Shown: positions 28,089-37,226, numbered from the stretch's first letter. The stretch is 64,000 nucleotides of DNA from Formosimonas limnophila (GCF_014652675.1 NZ_BMZG01000007.1:62001-126000), one strand, 5' to 3'. Made by a program: numbers and translations. Notes: generated by a model from the letters alone, not told the origin.

Positions 28089-29009
28089 ATGCCTTATGCT
28101 TATCAAAGCAGTCAGACTTTCTTGGCCATCCCTCATGGTGTCACTGACAAACCTTTTGCGGTGGTCGGCATTCCTTATGACGGTGCGGTGACTAATCGCC
28201 CCGGTGCGCGCTTTGGCCCGTCGGCAATTCGTCAGGCAAGCCAAATGCTGTGTGATGGCACGCATCCGTACTTTGACGTCTCGCCGTTTGATGAAGTGAC
28301 GGATTACGGTGATTTGATGATGCCCAATACCAGTATTGAAGGGATGCGGGTCTCATTGGCCGCCCAAATACCTGACATCATTGCCAAACACCATGTGTGT
28401 TGGCTGGGTGGTGATCATTCGATTACATTGGGTTTATTGCGGGCTTATCGGGCGCATTATCAAAAGCCATTGGCGGTGCTGCATTTCGATGCGCATTGCG
28501 ATACGTGGGACACCCATTTTGACGAACCTTCGGGTCATGGCACATGGGTTTATGAAGCGATACAAGAGGGTCTGGTCGATGCTGAATCATTCATCCAAAT
28601 CGGTATTCGCTCGGCTGGGGTTCGCGAAGCGCGTGACTATGTGAAAGAGCAGGGCGGTGTGATTTACACTGCAAGAGATATGCGTGGTTTGGAGACTTTG
28701 GGCGAATTGTCAGAGGTGTTGAGCGTCATCAGAGCACGACTGACGGCGAAAGGCTTGCCGGTGTACTTGACTGTTGATATTGATCATCTTGATCCTGCAT
28801 TTGCGCCCGGTACTGGCACGCCAGAGCCTGCGGGTATGACCACGAATCAAACGTTCACGATTTTGGAGCAGACCCATGATTTGCCGTGGGTTAGCATGGA
28901 CTGTGTGGAAGTCGCACCTGCGTATGACCATGCGGAGCTGACCAGCAATGCTGCCGCGCAGATTGTGTGGACGTATTTGTCGGGACAAGTGGCCAAATTA
29001 GCAAAATGA
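28089..29009 (+). CDS. Agmatinase/ureohydrolase family protein
   Basis: The 306-residue enzyme carries the binuclear manganese-type motifs of the ureohydrolase family: WLGGDHSITLG, HFDAHCDTWD and TVDIDHLDPAFAPGTGTPEP. PGARFGPSAIRQAS near the N-terminus is typical of agmatinase-like members. Family enzymes hydrolyse agmatine, guanidinobutyrate, guanidinopropionate or guanidine to urea. The substrate cannot be read from motifs alone. I use the ATG at 28089, just after a CGGAGCG site. The class III aminotransferase gene faces it across 211 bp. Confidence 0.87.
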   Translation: MPYAYQSSQTFLAIPHGVTDKPFAVVGIPYDGAVTNRPGARFGPSAIRQASQMLCDGTHPYFDVSPFDEVTDYGDLMMPNTSIEGMRVSLAAQIPDIIAKHHVCWLGGDHSITLGLLRAYRAHYQKPLAVLHFDAHCDTWDTHFDEPSGHGTWVYEAIQEGLVDAESFIQIGIRSAGVREARDYVKEQGGVIYTARDMRGLETLGELSEVLSVIRARLTAKGLPVYLTVDIDHLDPAFAPGTGTPEPAGMTTNQTFTILEQTHDLPWVSMDCVEVAPAYDHAELTSNAAAQIVWTYLSGQVAKLAK

Positions 29010-29100
29010 TGGCGTGGTAACGAGCCTGTGTTTTGCGCTCAAAAGTGTTATTCTGCTACTCATGGATGATCAACAACACCAATGAGCATTGAGCACAGCG

Positions 29101-30249
29101 ATGACTTTTGAGATTAGATTTTTGGATTCTATCGGTGAAGTGGACGAGGCCTTGTGGGGCAAAGTCACTTCACCTTTTTTGTCGCGGGCGTTTTGGCTGG
29201 CGTTAGAGGCCTGTGGGGCGGTTTCCGTGCAAACGGGCTGGGCAGCGCGACATGTATTGCTACTTGAGAATGGTGTGCCGCGTGCGTGTTTGCCGCTATT
29301 TGTGAAGAATCATCATCGTGGCGAATACGTGTTTGACCACGGTTGGGCGCAGGCTTATGCGGAGCATGGGCTTGATTACTATCCGCGCTTTGTCAGTTCT
29401 GTGCCATTCACTCCAGTGGTCGGTGAGCGGGTTTGGTTGGCTGATGGTGTGGCGCTTGTTGAAGTCCTGCCTTATTTATTAGAGGCTGTGCGTCAGTTGG
29501 CGGTTGGGCTGGAGGCTTCGTCTTGGCATGGTTTGTTTGTTGATGAGTTGACTTTGTCGGTGGTGGCGCAGGCGGATTTGCCGATTGCGTTAGCGACTCG
29601 CTCGGGTTGTCAGTTTTTGTGGCGCAATCAGGCTTATGACTCGTTCGATGCGTTTATTGAGACATTCACCGCGAAACGACGAAAAAATGTGAAGGCAGAG
29701 CGGCGAAAAATCGCAGCGCAGGGCATTGTCTGCCAATTCATCGAAGGTGCGGATGTGACGCATGAGGATTGGCTGTTTTTTTACCAATGCTATGAGCGAA
29801 CCTACCATGTGCGCGGGCAGCGGCCTTATCTATCATTGGCGTTTTTTGAGCAGATTGGCCGAACCATGTCTGGTTTTATTGTGCTGGAGGTGGCTGTGGA
29901 TGCTGCGGGTGAGCGATTGGCGGCTGCGTTGTTTTTTAAGGATGCACAGACGTTATACGGTCGATATTGGGGTGCGTTGGCGGATATAGATTGTCTGCAT
30001 TTCGAAGTGTGTTATTACCAAGGGATTGAATACGCGATTGCTCATGGCTTGCGGTTTCTTGACCCCGGTACGCAAGGTGAGCACAAGCTCGTGCGGGGCT
30101 TCGAGCCTGTTTTGACGTACTCGCTGCATTGGTTGGCTGATTCTCGGTTTATGGCGGCGGTGTCGGATTTCGTCGCGCGTGAGCGCGTCGGCGTTGAAGC
30201 GTATTTTGATGAAGCGATGGCGGCATTGCCTTTTCGCAAGGGGGATTGA
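29101..30249 (+). CDS. GNAT/DUF482 family predicted N-acyltransferase
   Basis: The product matches the COG3146 (DUF482) pattern. PFLSRAFWLALEACGAV is followed by GWAARHVLL and GEYVFDHGWAQAYAEHGLDYYPR. VPFTPVVGER and a late FLDPGTQGEHKLVRGFEP follow. This family has the FemAB-like double GNAT fold, and its physiological role is unclear. I use the ATG at 29101 (MTFEIRF) rather than a TTG 12 bases upstream. The DNA ligase gene starts 1 base after the stop. Confidence 0.85.
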   Translation: MTFEIRFLDSIGEVDEALWGKVTSPFLSRAFWLALEACGAVSVQTGWAARHVLLLENGVPRACLPLFVKNHHRGEYVFDHGWAQAYAEHGLDYYPRFVSSVPFTPVVGERVWLADGVALVEVLPYLLEAVRQLAVGLEASSWHGLFVDELTLSVVAQADLPIALATRSGCQFLWRNQAYDSFDAFIETFTAKRRKNVKAERRKIAAQGIVCQFIEGADVTHEDWLFFYQCYERTYHVRGQRPYLSLAFFEQIGRTMSGFIVLEVAVDAAGERLAAALFFKDAQTLYGRYWGALADIDCLHFEVCYYQGIEYAIAHGLRFLDPGTQGEHKLVRGFEPVLTYSLHWLADSRFMAAVSDFVARERVGVEAYFDEAMAALPFRKGD

Positions 30250-30250
30250 C

Positions 30251-31081
30251 GTGATTTATCGAATTTTAGTGGGTTTTGCCCTGTTTTTGAGTGGTTTTGG
30301 CTCAGCTTTGGCCGCGCCTGAGCTGCTGTTGGCGAAAGAGTTGCCCGCTCGTGTAGAGGTTGGTGATTACCTGATTAGTGAAAAATACGATGGCGTTCGC
30401 GCCTACTGGGATGGCGACAAACTCTGGTTTCGTGGCGGCGGTACGATAAATGCGCCAAAGTGGTTTACCGATGGCTTTCCCAAGCAATCATTGGATGGCG
30501 AGCTGTGGTTGGCGCGTGGCGCATTTGAACAAACGTCGGGGACTGTTCGTCAAAACATACCGAACGACAACGACTGGCGGCAAATCAAATACATAGTATT
30601 TGAGCTACCCGATGCTGAGGGTGACTTCGCTACACGTGCTGCACAGATTGAGCAAATCATCAAAACTGCCCATCAGCCGCACCTCATCGCGGTCAAACAG
30701 TACCGCCTAAATACCCGCGCCGAGTTACAACGCGACTTGGATAAAATCGTCCGTGCAGGTGGTGAAGGTCTCATGCTGCATTTGTCCGGCGCGCCTTACA
30801 TCACGGGTCGCTCTGATGTTTTGTACAAACTCAAACCATTGTCCGACGCCGAAGCCACAGTCATTAAGCACATCGTAGGTCAGGGCAAATACGCCAACAT
30901 GCTCGGCGCACTGCGAGTGCGAGCCGCTGATGGGCGGGAGTTTAATATCGGTACGGGATTTTCTGACGAAGTGCGCAAAAATCCCCCTGCGATTGGTACG
31001 GTGGTGACGTATCGCTATCGTGGGCTGACGAAAAAAGGATTGCCACGGTTTGCGAGTTTTTGGCGGGAGCGGGCGAATTGA
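30251..31081 (+). CDS. Exported ATP-dependent DNA ligase, LigE type
   Basis: The 276-residue protein starts with a signal peptide (GTG at 30251, MIYRILVGFALFLSGFGSAL, cleavage near AAA). It then has the ligase nucleotidyltransferase domain: the AMP-accepting lysine in SEKYDGVRAYWDG (Lys45), LDGELW, GEGLMLH and YKLKPL. A C-terminal OB-fold follows (IGTVVTYRYRGLTKKG). It lacks extra DNA-binding domains, as in Lig E, the minimal periplasmic ligase of Haemophilus and Neisseria linked to DNA uptake. Members are known to be active (family knowledge). An in-frame upstream start would overlap the previous gene and bury the signal peptide. Confidence 0.9.
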   Translation: MIYRILVGFALFLSGFGSALAAPELLLAKELPARVEVGDYLISEKYDGVRAYWDGDKLWFRGGGTINAPKWFTDGFPKQSLDGELWLARGAFEQTSGTVRQNIPNDNDWRQIKYIVFELPDAEGDFATRAAQIEQIIKTAHQPHLIAVKQYRLNTRAELQRDLDKIVRAGGEGLMLHLSGAPYITGRSDVLYKLKPLSDAEATVIKHIVGQGKYANMLGALRVRAADGREFNIGTGFSDEVRKNPPAIGTVVTYRYRGLTKKGLPRFASFWRERAN

Positions 31082-31327
31082 GCTTGTTTTGTACGGGAAG
31101 TCAGCAACGCTGGGTGGCACAGTCTGTTGTTTGAGGTTTTTTTCAAACGAAATGTCGTTCATCTCACTCGCCAAAGAATTTTCAGCGACCACTGTCGCGC
31201 GTGATGGTTTTAATAGGTGTTTTTTTTGCGCAGAAGTCATAGCGATCAGTCATCAATTCACGTCTCGTAAACTTATCTTTTCTGTTGTATATGCCCCAAT
31301 TTTTCACGGGTTTTGACCCCTTGCCTC

Positions 31328-31336
31328 TGCTATAAT
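31328..31336 (+). promoter_or_regulatory. Extended -10 promoter for purL
   Basis: TGCTATAAT lies 39 bp before the purL ATG. The remaining intergenic bases from 31082 show no terminator or gene that I can support. Confidence 0.5.
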
Positions 31337-31375
31337 ACCGCCTTTATTCCCCCCACCTTTGTGAATAGGTTTTAC

Positions 31376-34300
31376 ATGTCTGTCATCACCATTTTGCGCG
31401 GTTCTCGTGCGTTGTCTGATTTTCGTGTGTCTCGATTATTGGTGAAATTTGCAACTGATTTCCCCCAGATTACTGATGTGCCGTCGCGATACGTGCACTA
31501 TGTTTGGTCTAACGAGGCTTTGTCAGCGGATGAGTTGTCCACGCTACAAAGCCTTTTGACTTATGGGGAGGCTGGGCAAGATGTGGCGGTGGATACGGTG
31601 GCTTTGACCGTCGTGCCGCGCATCGGGACGATTTCGCCGTGGGCGAGTAAGGCGACGGACATCGCGCACAATACTGGATTGTCGAATGTACGCCGCATTG
31701 AGCGCGGGATTGAGTATGGTTTGACGGTCAAATCTGGTTTGTTTTCGTCTTCTAAAGTTGATGTGAGTGCTGTGGCAGCACTGATGCATGACCGCATGAC
31801 CGAGACGGTGATTGAGGGTGAGTTTGACGGGGTGGCATTGTTTAATGACCTACCGAGCAAGCCATTGACCACCGTTGCGGTGTTAAATGATGGCAAAAAA
31901 GCGTTAGAGCAGGCGAATGGGGAGCTGGGTTTGGCGTTGTCGGATGATGAGATTGATTATCTGCTCGATGCGTATTTAACCCTAAAACGTGACCCGACGG
32001 ATGTGGAGCTGATGATGTTCGCGCAGGCGAACTCGGAGCACTGTCGTCACAAGATTTTTAACGCTGATTTCATCGTTGACGGACAAGCGCAGCCGATGAG
32101 TCTGTTCAAAATGATTCGCAACACGCACCAGCTCAACCCGGCGGGCGACGTGGTGGCGTATGACGACAATGCAGCCGTGATGCAGGGTGATGTGACGCAG
32201 CGATTTTTCCCCGATACGGACGGCGTTTATCGCAAACACGAGCAACTCACACACACGTTGATGAAGGTCGAGACCCACAATCACCCGACGGCGATTGCAC
32301 CGTTCTCTGGCGCAGCGACGGGGTCGGGCGGTGAGATTCGCGACGAAGGCGCGACAGGGCAGGGCAGTAAGCCAAAGGTCGGTTTGACAGGTTTTACTGT
32401 ATCGCATTTGAATCTACCCGATGCCAAACGTGCGTGGGAAACCGACGCGAGTAAACCCGAACGCATCGTCTCCTCGCTCGACGTGATGCTCGAAGGGCCA
32501 ATTGGTGGTGCGGCATTTAATAATGAGTTTGGCCGTGCGAATCTGAATGGTTATTTCCGCTCGTTTGAGCAAGTCATCGGTGGCGTGCGTTACGGTTACC
32601 ACAAGCCGATTATGATTGCAGGTGGTATTGGCAACATCAGCGCACAACACATTGGCAAAAAAGACATTCCCGAAGGCGCGTTGCTCATCCAACTCGGTGG
32701 CCCTGGGATGAAAATTGGTTTGGGCGGTGGCGCAGCATCGTCGATGGGCGCGGGTTCAAACACCGCTGCGCTCGACTTTGACTCTGTTCAACGCGGCAAC
32801 CCAGAGATTCAACGCCGTGCGCAAGAGGTCATCGACCGCTGCTGGCAGCTCGGTGAGGCGAATCCGATTTTGAGTATTCATGACGTGGGTGCGGGCGGTA
32901 TTTCTAATGCGTTCCCTGAAATCGTTCATGGCGCAGAGCGTGGCGCGATTTTTGATTTAAACAAAGTTGACCTCGAAGAGTCAGGTTTATCGCCACGCGA
33001 GATTTGGAGTAATGAAGCGCAAGAGCGTTATGTACTGGCGATTTTGCCATCGTCGTTGGCATTGTTTCAGTCCTTCTGTGAGCGCGAACGCTGCCCATTC
33101 GCCGTTATCGGTACAGCGACTGCGGAGCAACAACTCAAAGTTTTGGATACACGAGACGATGTGCAAAATCCGTGCGATCCTGTCGATATGCCGATGAATG
33201 TTTTGCTCGGCAAACCGCCGAAAATGACGCGCGACGTTAAACGTGTTGCCTCAAAAGGTGAAATGATTGATGTGGTTGGCTTAGATTTGGAGCAAACCTT
33301 GCTTGATGTATTGCGTCACCCGACGGTGGCGAGTAAGTCGTTCCTCATCACGATTGGTGACCGTACGGTTGGCGGCTTAACAGCGCGTGACCAACTGGTT
33401 GGCCCGTACCAAGTGCCTGTGGCTGATTGCGCCGTTGCATTGCGCGATTATACCAGCACGCTTGGTGAAGCGATGGCGATGGGTGAGCGCACGCCGCTGG
33501 CCGTGCTCGACGCGCCTGCATCGGGTCGCATGGCGATTGCCGAAGCGATCACCAACATCGCCGCCGCACGGATTGACGGCATCAGCAAAATCAAACTATC
33601 CGCCAACTGGATGGCCGCCTGCGGCGTCGAGGGAGAAGACGCGAAACTCTACGACACGGTCAAAGCCGTTGGCATGGAGCTATGCCCTGCGCTCGGCATC
33701 TCTATCCCCGTCGGTAAAGACTCCCTGTCAATGCAGACGAAATGGGATGGCCAATCTGTCCGCTCACCTGTCTCGCTCATCGTCACGTCATTTGCCGCTG
33801 TGACGGATGTGAACAAAACCCTTACGCCAGAGCTTGCCAAAGAATCAGGCACGATGCTTGTCTTGATTGACTTAGCGAAAGGCCAACAACGCCTCGCGCT
33901 GTCGATTCTCGCGCAAGTCACACAGCAGGTTGGTGAATCTGTCCCCAACTTGGATGACGCGGACATGCTGCGCAACGCATTCAACGCGATTCAGGAATTA
34001 AACGAAAAATCCCTCGCGCTCGCCTACCACGATAAATCCGACGGTGGGCTGGCCGCCGCCGTGGCTGAGATGGCGTTCGCCGCGCAAACCTCGGTTGCCA
34101 TCAACGCTGACCTCATCACCATCGACCCGAACACCGCCGATGCAGGTGATTTCAAAATCAACGGCGTACAAATGGCGGTGCAGCGTCGTGAATCACTCAT
34201 CAAAGCATTGTTTAACGAAGAACTCGGCATGGTGATTCAGGTACGCAAAGACCAGCTCGCCGATGTGATGAACGTTTTGCGCAGCCACCACCTCGGCGCA

Positions 34301-35335
34301 CACAGCCACGTCATCGGTCAAGTCATCCCGACGGAGCAATCGGCGGCTGAATTCAGTATTTGGCAAGACGGCGAAGCCCAGCTCAAGCTGCCACTGGCCA
34401 AACTCCACGCCGCATGGCAGGAAACCTCATTTCACATCGCCAAACTGCGTGATAACCCAGCCTGTGTGGAGCAAGAATACAGCCGCGCACCTGAGCCGCT
34501 CACGCCCGTGGTCACATTCACGCCGTCCGCAGATGCACACGCCAAATACCTCAACGTCGCCAACAAGCCAAAAGTCGCCATCCTGCGCGAACAAGGCGTC
34601 AACGGCCACGTCGAAATGGCCGCCGCCTTTGCGTCAGTCGGCTTTGACGCAGTGGACGTGCACATGAGCGACTTACTCGCAGGGCGCGTGTCGCTCGCCG
34701 ACATGCGTGGCCTCGTCGCTTGCGGTGGTTTCTCCTACGGTGACGTGCTCGGCGCGGGTGAGGGTTGGGCAAAAACCATTTTGCACCACCACAATCTGCG
34801 TGCTCAATTCGCCGAATTTTTCGCCCGTCCCGACACATTCAGCCTCGGCGTGTGTAACGGCTGCCAAATGATGAGCAACCTCAAAGAACTCATCCCCGGC
34901 GCAGACCACTGGCCGAAATTCGTGCGCAACACCTCTGAGCAATACGAAGCCCGCCTCGTGCAAGTCCGCATCGACGACTCACCATCGATTTTACTCAAAG
35001 GCATGACTGGCTCCGTCCTCCCTGTCGTCATCAGCCACGGCGAAGGCCGCGCCGCCTACGCCACTGCCGCAGATGTCAGTGCCGTCCAATTAGATAAAAA
35101 AGTCGCCCTGAGCTATGTCAACGCGGCGCATGAAAACACCGAAACCTACCCACAGAACCCGAACGGCGCACCGAACGGCTTTAATGGTTTCACCACCACC
35201 GACGGCCGCGTCCTCATCATGATGCCGCATCCTGAGCGTGTGTTTAGAAATGAATTGTTTTCGTGGAAACCGAGTGAGTGGAGCACGTCGCCGTGGTTGC
35301 AAGTGTTTCAAAATGCGCGGGAGTGGGTCAATTAA
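31376..35335 (+). CDS. purL: Phosphoribosylformylglycinamidine synthase, large type
   Basis: PurL converts FGAR to FGAM in purine synthesis using ATP and glutamine. The 1319-residue single-chain enzyme has an N-terminal domain, the tandem AIRS-like ATPase halves ([31 protein letters not shown]), and a C-terminal glutaminase. The glutaminase carries the nucleophile [10 protein letters not shown] near 1158 and the His-Glu pair in MMPHPER near 1283. The start is the ATG at 31376 (MSVITILRG). Third-position base use drifts from G/T-rich in the 5' half to C/A-rich in the 3' half. The stop overlaps the zeta-like gene by one base. Confidence 0.97.
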   Translation: MSVITILRGSRALSDFRVSRLLVKFATDFPQITDVPSRYVHYVWSNEALSADELSTLQSLLTYGEAGQDVAVDTVALTVVPRIGTISPWASKATDIAHNTGLSNVRRIERGIEYGLTVKSGLFSSSKVDVSAVAALMHDRMTETVIEGEFDGVALFNDLPSKPLTTVAVLNDGKKALEQANGELGLALSDDEIDYLLDAYLTLKRDPTDVELMMFAQANSEHCRHKIFNADFIVDGQAQPMSLFKMIRNTHQLNPAGDVVAYDDNAAVMQGDVTQRFFPDTDGVYRKHEQLTHTLMKVETHNHPTAIAPFSGAATGSGGEIRDEGATGQGSKPKVGLTGFTVSHLNLPDAKRAWETDASKPERIVSSLDVMLEGPIGGAAFNNEFGRANLNGYFRSFEQVIGGVRYGYHKPIMIAGGIGNISAQHIGKKDIPEGALLIQLGGPGMKIGLGGGAASSMGAGSNTAALDFDSVQRGNPEIQRRAQEVIDRCWQLGEANPILSIHDVGAGGISNAFPEIVHGAERGAIFDLNKVDLEESGLSPREIWSNEAQERYVLAILPSSLALFQSFCERERCPFAVIGTATAEQQLKVLDTRDDVQNPCDPVDMPMNVLLGKPPKMTRDVKRVASKGEMIDVVGLDLEQTLLDVLRHPTVASKSFLITIGDRTVGGLTARDQLVGPYQVPVADCAVALRDYTSTLGEAMAMGERTPLAVLDAPASGRMAIAEAITNIAAARIDGISKIKLSANWMAACGVEGEDAKLYDTVKAVGMELCPALGISIPVGKDSLSMQTKWDGQSVRSPVSLIVTSFAAVTDVNKTLTPELAKESGTMLVLIDLAKGQQRLALSILAQVTQQVGESVPNLDDADMLRNAFNAIQELNEKSLALAYHDKSDGGLAAAVAEMAFAAQTSVAINADLITIDPNTADAGDFKINGVQMAVQRRESLIKALFNEELGMVIQVRKDQLADVMNVLRSHHLGAHSHVIGQVIPTEQSAAEFSIWQDGEAQLKLPLAKLHAAWQETSFHIAKLRDNPACVEQEYSRAPEPLTPVVTFTPSADAHAKYLNVANKPKVAILREQGVNGHVEMAAAFASVGFDAVDVHMSDLLAGRVSLADMRGLVACGGFSYGDVLGAGEGWAKTILHHHNLRAQFAEFFARPDTFSLGVCNGCQMMSNLKELIPGADHWPKFVRNTSEQYEARLVQVRIDDSPSILLKGMTGSVLPVVISHGEGRAAYATAADVSAVQLDKKVALSYVNAAHENTETYPQNPNGAPNGFNGFTTTDGRVLIMMPHPERVFRNELFSWKPSEWSTSPWLQVFQNAREWVN
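35191..35298 (+). repeat. purL 3'-end direct repeat, copy 1
   Basis: This part of intact purL is repeated at 36068-36175, exactly 877 bp away, with 10 mismatches in 108 bp by my count. Confidence 0.9.
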
Positions 35336-35850
35336 TGGAAAAAAAAGTAGTCATCATTGCAGGGCCTAATGGCGCGGGCAAAACAACTTTTGCCCGTGAA
35401 TTTTTACCAAACGAGGCACACTGCCCCATTTTTATCAATGCAGACCTCATCGCGGCAGGTATTTCACCGTTCGCACCTGAGCTTGCGGCAGTACAAGCTG
35501 GTCGAATCATGCTTAAGTTGATAGATGAACACGTACAGCGTGGTGATAGTTTTGCGATTGAAACGACATTAAGTGGTGTCGGTTATGCACGAGCCATCAA
35601 AAAATGGCACACTTTGGGTTATCACGTTAAGTTAATTTTTCTTGAGTTACCTAATCCTGAGTTTGCGATTGAACGTGTTACCGAGCGGGTCAAGCAAGGT
35701 GGGCATCATATTCCTAGCGATGTCATCACGCGACGCTTTCATTCGGGACTAAAGAATTTTCACGAAGTGTACAAACCGCTGGTGGATGCGTGGTTACATT
35801 TTGATAACTCGGGTGAACAAGCTGTATTGAAAAATTGGAGCGAGCAATGA
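35335..35850 (+). CDS. Zeta-toxin-like P-loop kinase
   Basis: The 171-residue protein has a Walker A motif (IIAGPNGAGKTTFA), then FINADLIAAGISPF and the substrate-side motif AIETTLSG. LIFLELPNPEFAIERV and RRFHSGLKNF follow. This is the pattern of the zeta_toxin/AAA_33 kinases widespread in proteobacteria. Classical zeta toxins phosphorylate UDP-N-acetylglucosamine, but toxicity of this short branch is unproven. It overlaps purL by one base (TAATG) and the next ORF by four (ATGA), so it may be read from the purL transcript. Confidence 0.85.
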   Translation: MEKKVVIIAGPNGAGKTTFAREFLPNEAHCPIFINADLIAAGISPFAPELAAVQAGRIMLKLIDEHVQRGDSFAIETTLSGVGYARAIKKWHTLGYHVKLIFLELPNPEFAIERVTERVKQGGHHIPSDVITRRFHSGLKNFHEVYKPLVDAWLHFDNSGEQAVLKNWSEQ

Positions 35851-36002
35851 ACCAAAAACCCATAGAGCAAGCCAAAGATGCAGACATTCGCAATGCTCAA
35901 GCTGCACTGCAACGCGCCGCTGTGCGCGCACGCGAGGTTGCACAGCAAACGCATACGGCATTGATTGTGAATAAGCATGGGCAAACAGTTAAAGTCCGCT
36001 AA
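35847..36002 (+). CDS. 51-residue partner of the zeta-like kinase
   Basis: This short ORF starts within the stop of the zeta-like gene (ATGA overlap). It encodes a helical, Ala/Arg/Gln-rich N-terminus (AALQRAAVRAREVAQQT) followed by TALIVNKHGQTVKVR. Small proteins with an alanine-rich helix and a short strand ending near the C-terminus often accompany this zeta branch (recalled pattern). It is a plausible antitoxin or cofactor. The overlap suggests tight co-translation. No homologue can be confirmed here. Confidence 0.7.
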   Translation: MNQKPIEQAKDADIRNAQAALQRAAVRAREVAQQTHTALIVNKHGQTVKVR

Positions 36003-36048
36003 AGGAAATTTCAATTTAACTTGACCGCATCGATTTCACCCAACGGCT

Positions 36049-36209
36049 ACAACGGCTACAACGGCTTCACCACCACAGATGGTCGCGTCCTCATCATGAC
36101 GCAGTATCCTGAGCGTGTGTTCAGAAATGAATTGTTTTCGTGGAAACCGAGTGAGTGGACTATGTCGCCGTGGTTAACTATCAGATCGAGCTTCCAGCGA
36201 AAGTGTTAA
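36049..36209 (+). pseudogene. Relic of the purL 3' end
   Basis: The sequence repeats the purL C-terminus ([11 protein letters not shown]...[18 protein letters not shown]...SPW). The glutaminase histidine motif MPHPER has become MTQYPER. After SPW the homology stops and the sequence runs into an unrelated HEPN gene fragment. It cannot encode a useful protein. It is best read as a displaced gene end left by an insertion or recombination next to purL. Confidence 0.88.
36068..36175 (+). repeat. purL 3'-end direct repeat, copy 2
   Basis: This is the downstream copy of 35191-35298, about 91% identical. Similarity probably extends about 20 bp further upstream with lower identity. Confidence 0.9.
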
Positions 36210-36301
36210 TAAATGAATTAGTTGATAATAGAAATGCTATTGCTCATGGCAGAGATTCTCCAATTAGTATTGGAGAAAAAACAAACTCATCTGAACTGAG
36301 A

Positions 36302-36309
36302 AAAAAATA
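36302..36309 (+). repeat. Target site duplication, left copy
   Basis: AAAAAATA directly precedes the IS left end and is repeated at 38513-38520. Confidence 0.93.
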
Positions 36310-36335
36310 GGTAATTATATACTTAATTGGACAAA
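36310..36335 (+). repeat. IS terminal inverted repeat, left
   Basis: The repeat reads GGTAATTATATACTTAATTG and then GACAAA. Two of its 26 bases differ from the right repeat. Confidence 0.95.
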
Positions 36336-36362
36336 ATTAATCTTTTTTAAGTTTTCTGACGC

Positions 36363-36388
36363 AAGCCAGTTTAAAGGCTGGCTTTTGT
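36363..36388 (+). terminator. Hairpin with T-run near the left IS end
   Basis: AAGCCAG and CTGGCTT arms flank TTTAAAGG, followed by TTTG. It probably blocks transcription entering from outside the element. Confidence 0.6.
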
Positions 36389-36423
36389 ATTTTGGCAACA
36401 ATCAAACAAAAGAATCAATTAAC

Positions 36424-36451
36424 TTGCAAGATTGATTCTTTGGTGTATAAT
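36424..36451 (+). promoter_or_regulatory. Promoter for the IS passenger gene
   Basis: TTGCAA and TATAAT are 16 bp apart. The passenger ATG lies 32 bp further on, with GGAGGT at 36472-36477. Confidence 0.75.
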
Positions 36452-36482
36452 GACTCCAGTTTCTTAATTATGGAGGTCTGAT

Positions 36483-36968
36483 ATGGCGGACTTAAACATT
36501 ATCCTGCAGGAAAAAGAGCGGGCTTTAGAGTATGCAGAGAAAGAGGTTGTTGAGCTTAAACAACAAATTCAATCACTCAGACAGACTATTGCAATGCTAG
36601 GGACTACCACTTTGTTTGAGAGCGCGTTAAAGTCAAGCCAAGTGGTAGTAAGTTTGCAAAAAGAAAAAAGCAATACAAAAGCCGATGATATTTACTTGAA
36701 AGCATTGGAACGAATTGAAAAAGCAAGTAAGCCGAAAGGTGCTTTATCGCAAGCAATCTTAGAAGTGCTATCGGATGGTGCTGTGCGTGATAGCCACGAA
36801 GTATTTTCTGAAGTTAGCAAAAAATTGGCAACAACCCTACGTTCAGTTCAGGTCACGTTAGGAAATCTTAAAAATCGCGGAGAACTTAAATCAGTAAGTT
36901 ATGGTAAATATCAGTTCATTAAAGACGAATCGCCAACAATTGGCGTTGTTGGCGATTCAATTTTGTAA
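36483..36968 (+). CDS. IS passenger protein: coiled coil plus winged-helix-like domain
   Basis: The 161-residue protein opens with a heptad-patterned helix (LQEKERALEYAEKEVVELKQ, residues about 8-45). A linker follows, then a region from about 90 to 150 with helix-turn-helix character (ALSQAILEVLSDGAVRDSHE, later TLRSVQVTLGNLKNRGEL and SYGKYQFIK). That suggests a DNA-binding regulator. It has its own promoter and a perfect GGAGGT site. It is transcribed away from the left end, opposite to the transposase. I do not recognise the family. Confidence 0.8.
   Translation: MADLNIILQEKERALEYAEKEVVELKQQIQSLRQTIAMLGTTTLFESALKSSQVVVSLQKEKSNTKADDIYLKALERIEKASKPKGALSQAILEVLSDGAVRDSHEVFSEVSKKLATTLRSVQVTLGNLKNRGELKSVSYGKYQFIKDESPTIGVVGDSIL
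36927..36958 (+). terminator. Perfect 13-bp hairpin at the passenger gene's end
   Basis: GAATCGCCAACAA and its exact complement flank TTGGCG, followed by AATTTTG. It lies inside the last codons of the passenger gene and probably works as a terminator or RNA stabiliser. Confidence 0.65.
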
Positions 36969-37012
36969 CCAAACGCCTTGAGGAAGGCACTAATAAGAAA
37001 GGAGATTAGCCT

Positions 37013-37087
37013 ATGACTGGTTTGTCGCTCGGCGCACTCGCAATTAGTTTTGCGTTGGTTGTGTTTGCAGCATTGCTCATAATATAA
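37013..37087 (+). CDS. 24-residue hydrophobic peptide in the IS
   Basis: The ORF encodes MTGLSLGALAISFALVVFAA followed by LLII. It is a single likely membrane helix with almost no charged residues. An AAAGGAG site at 36998-37004 has ideal spacing. Its size and nature resemble type I toxin peptides or translated leader peptides. It sits directly before a structured RNA segment, so a leader role is also possible. Translation is inferred from the ribosome site only. Confidence 0.55.
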   Translation: MTGLSLGALAISFALVVFAALLII

Positions 37088-37099
37088 GCGTTGCTACGT

Positions 37100-37225
37100 T
37101 GGCAAGGTGAAGCAGGGTAACCTGTCCCACCTACAGCCAGACTTGATTAGAGTCTGGCTACATTGTAGCGCAGATACTGGCTGTAGGCAATAGTAAAGTG
37201 CTCTGGGCTTCTTTAAGGAGCTTGG
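37100..37225 (+). other. Structured RNA segment inside the IS, with a hidden ribosome site
   Basis: Hairpin 1 is AGGTG-AAG-CAGG-GTAA-CCTG-TCC-CACCT (37105-37132), capped by a GNRA-type GTAA loop. Hairpin 2 is AGCCAGACT/AGTCTGGCT (37135-37159), perfect 9 bp with a 7-base loop. CCTACAGCCAG (37130-37140) is also a perfect complement of CTGGCTGTAGG (37177-37187) and competes with both. Near the end, GCTTC/GGAGC pairs across TTTAA and covers the AAGGAG of the next ORF. The layout suits a switchable leader or a small RNA. The family is unknown. Confidence 0.6.
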
Positions 37226-37226
37226 C

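Noticed and set aside
31376-35335. Long open frames antisense to purL and ppc
   Set aside because: They mirror the codon structure of the true genes and lack motifs and ribosome sites.
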